A stretch of DNA of 64,000 nucleotides, taken from NCBI GenBank assembly GCA_943735955.1, contig OX030956.1, forward strand, positions 12,998,400-13,062,399, given 5' to 3'. The DNA comes from Piscicola geometra. Lineage: Eukaryota; Annelida; Clitellata; Hirudinida; Piscicolidae. Positions 11,533 to 23,067 of this stretch are shown here, one piece after another. Both the position numbers and the translations under genes were made by a program. The notes under the pieces were generated by a model. The model had not been told where the DNA came from and ran no database searches. It worked only from the letters and a program-made list of their open reading frames with translations. The stretch's first letter is position 1, and every line of letters begins with the position of its first letter.

Positions 11533-14500
11533 TCAAGAAACGAAGTGATGTCCGTGCAGAATGTGAGTGTTGAAGCCATACTTGTTGAAGCACTTTTTGC
11601 CGCACAGGTTGCAGGTGAAGGGGTCTTGGTGGCTGTGGGAGCCCATGTGGATTGAAAAGATCACCTCGTCATCGAAGCTGATGCCGCAATGCGCGCATCT
11701 GAGCTGACCTTCTGGCGTCTTCAACTCGACCTCGTCGCCATCGCTCTCAATGACGGTCAACGAAGCTCGAGACTGCTTGTCAGCTGATGGTGGTGATAGG
11801 CGGAAAAGTGGAGTTGAAAGAGAAGAGTTCTTTGCAGGAAGACAGCAGTTACACAACATACACTTTTCGAGTTCGATCGATGTGTTCACTGGTTGTTCGA
11901 CAATGCTGCACTGAACTGAAAAGTCTTTGTAGAGGTCTGGGTCCTCCAAGTCGTCAATGCTCCACTGTGTTGAAACGTTGACGCTGAAGGAAGAAGTGAA
12001 CTTGTTTTCGGGTTCACTTTTGCAAGAGCTCACTGAGACGGTTGAATTGTCTGAGAGACTATTGCTATCCAGCGTGTTTTCAGGCATTTCTCCAAAAGCC
12101 CTTCTGCAGGTTTCCATGGAGCAGTCAGCTTGGCTGCCAGAACAAAAGCAAGATGCGGGGTTGCAAGCGCCTTGACAGAGTGTGTAGGGGTTTGTCACGA
12201 TGCTGCTTGCGTTACGAGATCTCTTACAGCAAGGCATGTTGCAGTCGTCTGCAGGAGATTTCGGCGCACAACAACTGTTTGCTTGACTTGCTTCTTCGCT
12301 GCAGCAAGTGGCATCTCCCGGTTTGTTCTTCAACTCCATGAACTTGCGCTTAGACAGACAGAAAGTAGACTTTTTAGATTCGATTGCTGACTTTTCTTTT
12401 AGACTATCATGCTTAGAATCGTTCTTCTGCATGGATTTTGGAGACTTGCTGGAGCAACACGATGGCGGGTTTGAAACAGTTTTCTCGAATGTTGAATTTT
12501 CTTTCTTCCGATCTGTATTCTCGTTCTTTTTCAAAGTGAAACACTTGTCGTTGAATTTATTTTGCTTCTTGTTGTAAAGGTAAATATTGTTGCCTGGATA
12601 GAGCCGAGTTTCGTAGAAATTATCTAAAAGTTGTGGTTTTTGAATGTCTGAAAATATGAGTTGATCATTATGTCTGTAGCCATTCTTCAAAAGTAGCAAG
12701 CTTTCCACCGTTTTTTCCGTTTCGTTATTTTTTTGGGATAAATTATTTGAAAAATCTAAGTTATTTACGTTTAAATTTGAAACAATAAATCCATTAATAG
12801 CTTTAATTTCTTTCACATCGCTATGCTTTTCTTGCGTGTGTTTATCATTCAATGGCTGGGGACAAAAATCACAGCCACAACCACAACCTCCACACGATTG
12901 ATGAATGGAGTTATCGACTATTAATTTTTTTATAAACTTGTCTTTTTTCAAATAAATGTCATCTTTTTTGTCTTTATCTTTACACTCCAATTTCTCTATG
13001 TTTTTATGTATCATATCATAGTTAAATAAATTAGATGAACTTTTTTCATTCGTCGAGAAATAAACTTTACTTTTCACTTTTTTATGGTTTAATTTCAGCT
13101 TAGTATCTTCCAAGGATGAAGGTTTCATCAAAAGACTTCTAAGGGCGTCAGAGGTTTGTGAGTGAGGGGGCATTTCAGAGTGAAGGTACTTCTCGTGCGA
13201 ATTCACGAAATTCGTCTGCGATAATTTTCTTTCTGGCCTCGGATTATCTATTTAAAAAATAATGCATGTTTTAGTATATAAAATATAAGCTGAATTTTAG
13301 GTTTTCTTAATAGGCATGGCTTTATTAAAAATAGAAATTAGATCATTGAAATGTTTTAATTAACTCCAAGGATTCAATGAATACTTATGTAGCTAGTTAC
13401 AAAGATTGTGCAATTTAAGTTTCTAAATATTTTAGTTAAAACGTCGACGTAATTTGGAGAAACGTCGTGAAAGGTGGTGGGTGAATGAGGAAGATGAAAG
13501 GACAGCCATCACTCCAATTTAAGAAATGACAGAAACTCATAATTGCTTTTAATGAACTTTTTGTCATATTAATTTATGAAGGTTGTCTCGTGATTTATAG
13601 GCCATGATTAAAAGCTCAAGTGATCATTGTGCTTCTGTATTCTAAAAAATAAGACATAAGTTCAAAAGCGCACTTTGAACTTACAAAAATAGAATCTTCA
13701 AAATACCTTTCAAGTTATTATGATTTTGACAATTTCGTGTTCAATTTTATTTCTACTATTTTTTTATTAAATTTTTAGACTATTTTTTATATTTCCTAAC
13801 CTATATTTTATAATAAATATATGATCATATAGAATTTTTTTAAAAACATTTAATGCCATTAGACAATTTGACTTCATATTGAGAGATACTATAAAAAAAT
13901 ATAATTTTCTATTAATCCTCTATATTCTTTTCAGTATAAAAACAGAAAAAATATAAATTGAAATTACAGCAAGATTTTTGGAAATATTTATTATTCTCAC
14001 GAGTTCAAAGATCGTTTTCAATTTGATTAGGAATGTGATGAAAAAATATATGAAACAAAAAAAAACAGAAGAAAATATCAAAAATTGGAATAGTCAGCCA
14101 CATGTCTTGAGTAATAAATTCATAAAAAGTTCAGTTATGCTACTAAGCATGACATACAAAGTAGGTGAATCGGGGTGAGAGACTTAAGTGTTTTATAAGC
14201 TTTTGAATTAAAGCTGTCTAAATGCTAAAACCCAGTCTTAAAGTTTTATATAACTAATTGATCGCATTAAATTCATGTTCAGCATGAAATTTTATAATAT
14301 TTGCGATTTAATTCTACCTCATTACTGATTTCAAGCCAACTGACATAGGGTTAAAGTCTATCAAATCAAAAACACTCAGAGATTGCAGTAAAAAATTCTT
14401 TCAGTTTCAGCACAAGTCACGCTCCTCAATATTCCCTTCCACTAAAAACCTTTACAATTTCATAACCTTATTGAAACTTTGTAACGCCATTTGCAATACT

Positions 14501-16344
14501 GCAAGTGGTCTTAAAGCTCATACGGGTTTACGCCACGTTAAGAAAATTCTTCGTTGCGCTATATATCTCGATGAACTCTGAATGCGAGGTCGTCAAAAAG
14601 GCCATCAGGTATATACCGCCCCCTTTTGATGCCACTAAAACGCTGCTCTTTAGAGTTTAAACTCCCATTCCTAGCTAGTGTTCTACTCATAACAGTGCCC
14701 TTTAGAATGTTATTACGATGAAGTTTCTAGAAAAGTTTCGTGATGTAAGATTTCTAGACGCTAAGTTCAAATTATTTTTTTTAATTAAAAAAAAAAGTTT
14801 TATTCTAATTCTTTGAATTTAAAAACCAAAAAATCTTTGGAAGTTTTGTATAAAACGATCTCAAGGGCACATCAGAAAAGCACATTTGAATAGCATAATG
14901 ACAGAGCCATTTCAAGTATTTACAATCAGCTCAGCACACCCCGATTGAAGTTCAATGGCTAATCGAAACTAAAAGGTCTATTGCGCCATTGGCCACCCAT
15001 TGACACAGTTTTTAACTTCTGTTACTGAAGCTTGCATTCTGAAGTGACTGCAAGACTAAATATTTATCCGATGAGCCTATAATGTATCCACCCTTCTGAC
15101 CCTTCCCACTATAGCCCATAGACAGGAGAGTGGACACATTTTATTTTTAAGTATTTATAAATTTTGAATATAACAAATTATGTTAGAATAAAGAGTTTTT
15201 GGAAAAAACAATACCTGTAGTGTAGGAATTCTTATGCAAGGATCGATCGGAAGCTTGCGTTGAAGTTGCTTTAACGGGATGGGCTGGTGTTGGTGGGGAG
15301 ATATGTGCTGGGGTGTGCTTGACCAAGAGAAGAGATGTGATGACGGGGTTGGTTTTAATGATGGAGGATCTGCTAGAAAGATGCTGGTGGGACTGGAGAC
15401 AAGAGTGGTTGTTCGGTGAGAAGTAGTTGGATTGTGAATTATCTTTACTAGCGAAAGATTTATTGGATGAGAAAGTTTTTTCGGTTGAGTGTGAACTACC
15501 AGTCGCTAAACAATCATCCTTTTGGTTACTAACTTCTTTGCATTCTATTTTTTCTTGCTCGCTGTCTACGGCAGCCTTTTCAAAGGGAACTTCATTCCCA
15601 TATACACTCATGTTTTCTGACAACTTTTCGCTTTTTTCAGCTTCATCTTCTTGTAAAGACTCTTTCTTTATGAAAGTTTTTATTTGCTCACCTTCTTTCT
15701 CACTGTTGCTTTCATCTTTGCTGTTGCTTTTGTTGCCGTTTTCACTGTTGCTATCGTCACTGCTCTTGTTTTTTGAGTGATTGCTTGGCGACGACGATTG
15801 TGATTTTAGTAAATGTCTCATTTCGAAATTTGTCTTTGTCTGTTTAAGAAAATTTAAATAGCTTAAAATCTTTAAATATTGATTCACCACAGTGGAAAAT
15901 CATAAATAATTCTTAAGTTACTTGTTTTTTGACGGAAAGGTCCATGAGTGGCCACTTGTTAAGTTGTAAGTCGTCGTTGTTGGCTGTTTGGTTGCTTGTG
16001 GATGGACCGTTGAAAGTGTTGTTTCGTGGAAAAGGATAAATATCAGATGAAGCTGAATCAGTGGAAGGTTTGAAACTGGAGGAGTGGTAGTTGTGTGCAT
16101 GGCTGGGCATGAAATGTGACTCTTTGAGGTTCTGGTTGTGACGTTTGGTCGAAGAACTGAAGTTGTTGTGTGTGCAGAAATCGTCAAGTTGTTTCGAGTA
16201 ATTTGTTGGAAAATTAGAAAGAGTGTAGCTCTTAACAGGGTGAAAGATGCTATCGCTCACGTGGTGGTCGTTGCCGTCATTTTGGTTTCTGCTGTGCCTC
16301 ACCAACAACTTGGCTACTTCAGAGTTCTTAAAATTGTTTTCCAT
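11533..16344 (-). CDS. Zinc finger protein with hunchback/Ikaros-type C-terminal finger pair
   Basis: Three exons on the minus strand: 15922-16344, 15215-15839 and 11533-13247, phase-consistent, about 920 residues. Seen: two C2H2 fingers at the extreme C-terminus (about residues 868-917): CAHCGISFDDEVIFSIHMGSH then DPFTCNLCGKKC and NTHILHGHH. Spacing and the IHMG.H and DPF.CN.CG signatures match the C-terminal fingers of hunchback and Ikaros-family factors, which in those families mediate dimerisation. The rest is low-complexity: Ser/Asn-rich exons 1-2, a PLMDLSVKK motif at the end of exon 1 resembling a CtBP-binding PxDLS site, and Cys clusters in exon 3 (CGGCGCGCDFC, CCSEEASQANSCC, CMLCNCC). 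No N-terminal DNA-binding fingers are present, unlike typical family members. Start: ATG at 16344. A minus-strand TATAAAG lies about 215 bp upstream. It could be a diverged hunchback paralogue or an Ikaros-like factor. Confidence 0.8.
13248..15214. other. Long intron of the finger protein gene
   Basis: This 1.97 kb intron is AT-rich and shows no convincing exon. It contains one copy of a dispersed motif around gggtttacgccacgttaa (about 14526-14543), also found elsewhere in the window. Confidence 0.55.
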
Positions 16345-17708
16345 GGAGTAGATTTGTTGGCATTTGAGTGATTAAAAAATATTTCTGGATAACCTCAATG
16401 GGCTATGGAAATATGCAGCTGCAACAGCGAATAGTATGACTACTTATAGCAGTCACGAACAAACTTTCAAGCTACTTATCTGATCTTGAGCGCTCGAGAC
16501 TCGTCTGCTTACCATCTTAAACTTCGTCTCATTGCTCGTAGCAAAGATCACACACTTTATAAGAAAACGTCGATAAACAACGCCTATCTTTCAAGTCTTT
16601 CAAGCATCCTTTCGCTACGTCTCACTCAGTTATATATATATGTAAACATATGTGCTTGTGAGTAGTATGCAGGAATGTATATATAAAGACATAACCTTTG
16701 AGCCCACTTTTCTCGCTGTTTATTTGAAGGATGTCGTGAGTAATGATTGTAGATTATCGTGAAAAGGCTTAAACGTCCACATGATTGTGTGGTTCCGACG
16801 AACTGTGTCTCTGATTCGCCCTTGAGTTAAGGGGTTCATTGAAGACTTATCAGCGAAAGATATATTAAACTTTTGATTGATTTTTACATCTACCATTCTT
16901 AGGTTTATTTTGGTTTCAAAATAAAATAATTAAAATAACAAAAAGAATTTTTTCTTTAATATTAAGTTAATAAATATTAAATCAATGCGAAAGCTGATAT
17001 TGAAGAGTAGCAAGAGTTGTTATTGGACTTAGCTCTTTGCCTGGGAACTTGAGAAGGAATATAAATTAAGGCCATGAAATGAGCTCTTCACATGTTTTGG
17101 TAATAATTATTTTGCTATATGCATAAAAAGTAGGCTTAATGGGTATAATAATTTAAAGCGGTTTCAAAATGATGTAATATTTGAAAGACATCTTCATGTT
17201 TGACCGTTTGTAAGGTCACACATGTGATCTTAATTAATATTCATAACTATGTGTAACTTCTTATTGAAAACAATCCATTAAGCTTTTTCAAATAACTTTA
17301 ATCTAGTTTTTAATCCAAATAAAGTGTTTTTTTTTCCACACGTTTTATTGATTTGAAGCTTTTTCCTATAAAAAATGAGCCAGAATATTTCTTTTTCGAA
17401 GTTTTGTGGAGGTATAAATATTAAAATTAAAACAAATTGTTAGTAAGACAGCTCTTTTAATAGGAATATAGATTACGATTTTTACCGACTTATTGCTCAC
17501 ATTAAAAATAATTTTTTTTTAAATATTATACCTTTTTCATAATTTTTTTAAAAATATTTCATTTAACTCAAACAAATTCTTTAATAACATACAATTTTTA
17601 AAAATACATTTATAACACAACGATGAATGATAATGTCATGGCGTAAACCCGATATATAGACGGGTTTCAACCTGCTATGACAACACTAACCACAAAAACA
17701 CATCCAAT
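16345..17708. other. Intergenic, promoter of the finger protein gene
   Basis: A minus-oriented TATAAAG occurs at about 16557-16563 (read on plus as ctttata). TATA-rich stretches also occur at 16630-16640 and 16678-16688. An inverted copy of the ggtttacgcca motif lies at about 17638-17650. No coding signal found. Confidence 0.45.
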
Positions 17709-20700
17709 TTATTTCGCCTTAAACAAAGTGCTAAACCACTTTTTAGCAAACGATTTTCCTTCTTCTTTCGCCTTCGACGTTCGATCGGCGTTGTGTCTTT
17801 GCCTCTGCAGCACATGGTTCACGCCGAGGTTGATCTCCTCGATGATGGAGTTTCGAACTGCCTTCTTCAACGGACTCCCCTTTGAACTTTGATCGAGCAC
17901 CTTTGCACGTTGGCAGTAAATTGTGTGGCGTCGTAAAATAAATATGAATTTTTGTATTTTTTGAACAAATCGTTATTTTAAATTGATCTATTGCTTAGAT
18001 AGTTCAAATTCTATTTGTTTAAATTTCGGGTATTAAAATGCCCAAGACAGTGAAGGGATGATGCTTATTAAAAGAACTAACTCGTTTTGAAAAACGATTA
18101 TAAAGAGCAACTAATTCGAATTATTTCTATTTTGGAAATTGAATGCTACCTTAAGCAGTAGCTTTTTCTGATACTCTTCCACCTCCAGAATGTACAACTC
18201 CCTTGCCTTTATCCATTCTCTCTGGTCAAGCACCAACTGCACGAGTTCCTGTGAGAAACGTTGAAGATTCAATAGAAACATCTTTGTTCAAATAAAAAAC
18301 TCTTAAATTTTAATTTAGGTTTTAAATGCATATAGATGTTTTATTCAAAATTGTCTTTATCCTCTTGTAGTTAAGTTAAGATTAACAAATGTAGAATAGA
18401 AAAACTATTGCTAAATACTCATAAAGTTTATTTCAAATGCATTTTTTCAAAGTTTGTAAATTAATGCTTTAAAATCAACATTATACGAACCATAAAGGTT
18501 TAGGGTGCTCAAACGTGCAAATGAGACAATGATAAGTTTATTGTATTGAATTTATTGATAAGGAAGGCGGCTACTTGTTTAGAGAATTGGTTGAAGTGGC
18601 TGCAAAGGAGGTTACGCGAATTCATCTCTTCAATACCTTTCACCATGCGGCTTCCTATGTCTCTTATGAACTCCTTGTGATCTTCAATCTTACTTTGTTT
18701 TTCATTTTCTTTTTGAAATATTTGTGACTTTTCGATTTCTGGAGTTTTGTCTTCATCACTATAGGAAACTTGTTGGTTCTCTTGTGATGGTTTTGAAATC
18801 TCCAAGCTTAAATCGCTCGTTTCGTATTCATTCTGTGAAAAGACTCTAGAATATTCTGTTGAGGGACTGCGATGAAGGCTTGAGGGGCTGAAATCCTGCA
18901 GATTCGATGACGACCGGCTTGTATTTGTATCTGAAAGTTTCAGTTTAAAAAAGTTTTTATGAGATTTTAAGTTTGGAAAATAACTCAATAAAACTTATTC
19001 TAAATTCATGAAAACGATTTAGTTAAAAATAGGTTACATTTAATTACTTTAAACAATTTAGCCTGAAGAAAAGTTTAAACTCCTAACCAAGCGGGTTTGG
19101 ATGTTTGGTCTCGGATATTGTAGATTCGAAAGAAAGGTCATCTGAGAGAGAAAGGAGGGGTGAATAAGGAACTTTCAATGCAACCAATTGACTAAAATAA
19201 AAAAACTAATTAGTTAATAATTGTGTGAATCATTATTCGGAGTACTTTTTTCGTAAGATGAAAGGCTAAATGAGTGGGCAAACTCCGGTTGAATGGTTTT
19301 TCTGTGGATGTCTATTTCTGAAAATTAATGGCTTAAGGTTTCAGCAAAAAGCAAACATTGGTTTCTGCTTTTACATTCTTATCGTCTATAAAAACCGATC
19401 ACTAACCTGTACATGACAACTTGAAGTCCTTTGCATTTTCGGCCTGAAAATGAAGTTTTTCTAAGAAAATCGAATTAACCAAAAGAATTTCTATGCAGTT
19501 ACATTCAATGATTATAACTTCACTCCATTCATATGAACACCATTATCTATATTCACCATCATATCGACACCAATTTTATTGATATCACCATCGCCATTAC
19601 CCACAAAAGTGGTCGAATGTCGTCTGGCTTGGCGCAGGTTGAGCATATTCTCAGACTTGTGACTGCTCATTTTCTTTGTATGCTTCCTCATGGTAACATC
19701 TGCCTCTTCATCCGAATCTTCTGATTGCCAACTCAATGACTTGACGTCTGTCGGTATCACTGGAAGAACAGATAGTTCCTGGGTGATCGAGGAAGATATC
19801 AAAAGTTTTTAAAAGATCGTTGAATTTATAATTTAAACAATAATATATTTGATATGTGTAATATACATTGTGTATTTTATTTTTAGTTATCAACGATTAT
19901 TCAACAATTTTAAAGAATTCGTACTTACTTTTTCCCCTTCACTGTCCTTATTCGTCAGGTCACACAGGCTTATCTTTTTATACCTCTGAAACTTTTTACC
20001 TTAAAAGAAAATATTTTAAAGTTTCAAATAAACCATACTGATACAAATTTTTAAAAGCAAAAAATCAAAATATTGATTAAAATAACTCTACTAAAAATGA
20101 CATGAAGACTTGAAACAGAAATAGCATAATTAGATAACCAAGTTTTAAGTATGCTCTCAAGATTCGGCTATTAAAAGGTCATTTTGAAAGTACGTCACAA
20201 TGATCTTATATTTTAATTTGTGCTATAAATCTATCATCATTAATGAAATTTTAGACGCTTTTGAAACACGTTCAACAAGTAGATGGTAATTGAAATTTAA
20301 ATTGATAAAAAAAATTATTTTATTAAATAAAAGTAAAAAATATTTTATTAAATAAAAGTAAAAAAATATTTTAATAAAATAGATTTAGAAATAATTTTTT
20401 TGATTTAACGCCACTATACAAATACCTTTCTTCATTATTAGTCTAAAGGTTTTGTAATTTATTCAAAATTTGCAAATCAATCATCAATTCATTCAATTAT
20501 TAATTAATATATCCTTCAAATTATATTACAAGTTTCACTTACTCATTTTTACTTTGTTGGTGAAGCCTTTGATGGAAGTGGTCATAAACTGGTTGTCGAG
20601 GGTTGAGGGCAAGATGGCGTTGTAAGTGAGCGTCAGCTGGATTTCGCCTTCATTTTTGGAGTTCTTGCTAGAAAGCTTAAACCAACTGTAGAGGAAAGGA

Positions 20701-21503
20701 AAAGTTGGTCGTGTTGAATAAGCCGTCATGTTTTAATTAGCCAAACTTTTGAAAATGAGTTTTTATCATTAATAATAAAAACTCATTAATGAACTCTCAA
20801 ATTTTTATAACGAACGGTGATTTTTAGTTGAAAAAAGTGAAATTTAAACTTGAAAAGCAGACCTAGTTTTCGGAGACTCATAAAAAGTGAAGTGTTTAAT
20901 GAGGATTTCCACTTGGCCAATCAACTCATCGCTCGAAAGAAGAAAGTTTCTGTGACACACTTTCACCAACAGAGAACCAGTTTCATTGCCTTTGAGGTTC
21001 CTAGTCAGATTTAAACAATTGAATATTAAAATAGATATATAAAAAATTACAAAAAAGGATAAAATCACTTAGAATAATATTGCAAAAATAATATAAAAAG
21101 ATTCACGATTAAATGCACACACACGTTAGCCTAGAACTCACAAGTAACAGTTTTGTTCCCAACTGGCGTCCGTGCATCTCTCTATCACCGAAGTCTTGTG
21201 CTTCTCGTTGGCGAACACAACCACGGCGTACAGGTCATTGGTGCCTTGGTGGTTGATTGGGAGTTTATTTCGCGGAAATTCTAAAACTATCTGCAAAATA
21301 AATCGGTCACGATTACTTTTTCACAAAGACTCTCTCCGCCCAAGCGCTTTAAGAATTAAGAAGGTATTAAAAATATTTTGGATGATTAAAGAGTAAAGTT
21401 ACTTTAAATATGAAATCTTCGCCATGATTTATGCTTAAGACAATTAGTGAACAAACGTACATACCAGACTTTCCTCTTCCTTTGACCCCTCGTGTTCTGT
21501 GAA
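17709..21503 (-). CDS. Class I Rab11 family-interacting protein (Rab11-FIP)
   Basis: Exons on the minus strand: 21465-21503, 21142-21290, 20863-21000, 20543-20685, 19929-19999, 19524-19778, 19407-19443, 19088-19141, 18575-18930, 18150-18248 and 17709-17900, phase-consistent, about 510 residues without the missing first exon. Class I FIPs link Rab11/Rab25 recycling endosomes to membranes through an N-terminal C2 domain and a C-terminal coiled RBD-FIP. Seen: C2 strands GTNDLYAVVVFANEKHKTSV, then VKVCHRNFLLSSDELIGQVE, SWFKLSSK and GEIQLTLTYN, matching the class I C2 block by block. A Ser-rich middle follows, with a cluster of phosphorylatable SPS/SSS. The helix ELVQLVLDQREWIKARE continuing to LEVEEYQKKLLLKV fits the RBD-FIP (LVQLVLKQ...DYIDNLLVRV type). 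A further basic tail of about 60 residues after the RBD is unusual. The lower edge of exon 19524-19778 is the least certain. The start codon was not found. Confidence 0.85.
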
Positions 21504-23067
21504 CTGTTTAATTAAAATAGTAAGCATAAATTGTTTAAACTTTTAAACATACGCTTTACCATTTTTTATATTGTTGTTTCTAGGAATTTATTATTGCAAA
21601 AACCTGAAAACTGATACAAGAAAATCGTTACCAGTGAGTTGGAATCTAGGTATATCACGCATTCTTCAATGATTTTCCAGTTAGATTTTCAAAAAAGTTT
21701 GCTTCTTAGAGATTTTTTTAAGTATGCTGATTTTTCTGATTTTTCTAATCTCTACTTCCAAAAATTAGTAAACTACAAATCTTCTAAAATAATTTTCTCT
21801 GGTCTGATTTCACTGGTCCACAATGCAAAAGATTCCTCGAAGAAAGAAGCAGTCGAAAAGCTTTTATAGAAAATAAATTTCAAGTAGGGAATTTCGAAAG
21901 GCTTACAATTCCGAATCACTCAAGTGTCTTGTCCTCTTGTTTGGAGTTATTCAGATTATGCCATTATTGAGTCTAACTTCTTTCTTTCTTACTGGCTTAA
22001 GACAAAGTATCTTTTATCAGTGAAAAAGAACAACTCAAGGAGATTTAATGAGAACAGTCATACTTTGTTTCACAATAAAAACGGTTAATTGTACAACGAT
22101 TAATAAATGACAAAATTCTTAAAAGCATAAACATCTTTATAGAGGCATATCTCTGTGAACTACTAAGAATGTACTCAACATGAATGGATATATGTGTAGT
22201 TATATAAAGCGTTATGATTGGCACAAGGGTTTATAATATATAAAAGCAATATTCGAAATGTAAGGAAACAAAACAGGGCTTTTACGTCAACGCTATGGAA
22301 TGTACCCCATTTCATGTCATTAAGACGCCAATTAAATGTTAATTAATTCATAGGCCTGATTGGATTAATTAAATTTACAAACAATAGATGTGAGGCTGCC
22401 TAGATTGTTTAGAATTTTCTTGATGTGTTTGAACCCAGTGTAAAAACGGTTTTATGAAAACAATAAAATCAGTATTAAGTTCATAAATATCAATTTAACA
22501 ATCTATTATATAATATATTGAAACATTTCATTTTATAAATTCATTTTAACATTCCATTTCATTTTAATTTCTTTCATTAACTTTCATTATTTAAATAATC
22601 TAAAAATAAAGATTTGAAGTAAAGGTCAAGGGTGATAATGATTCTATGAAAACCACGAAGCTACAAACTAAACGAAGCAGGACAATATATTCCATTGATA
22701 AGCTCGTTGAAGTCTCAGAGGAGACTGTAGTGGTTTAACAGCATTATGTACAAGATTTTCGTTTACGATAACAAGTCACATTGCAAAGGCATACATGCGA
22801 AAGTTATCATAGCTACATATTAAAAGTTAAAATGTAATATTTTTGTGTGCTTCCACGTAACTTATAATACTCTTACTTGTCCTCACGGTGCCTTCAAGAA
22901 ATTTTTAATTTTAATAATAAACCAATTAGTTTTGAAACAGATCTAATTTTTTCAATGAACTCAATCAGGAAATGAACTGAATGGCATTTCATAATTAGCG
23001 TTGAGTTAAAACTTTTATCTTAAAACGCATCATCTGCCACTCTGGTGTTTTGCATGCGAGGAACGGC
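21504..23067. other. Intergenic between the guanylate cyclase 3' end and Rab11-FIP 5' end
   Basis: AT-rich. It should contain the missing first exon and promoter of Rab11-FIP, and the cyclase 3'UTR. I could not pick out a convincing start exon. Open frames here (for example on plus near 21639-21869) look like chance. Confidence 0.45.

Noticed and set aside
11787..12577. Several plus-strand frames of 64-99 codons
   Set aside because: Antisense shadows of the large finger-protein exon.
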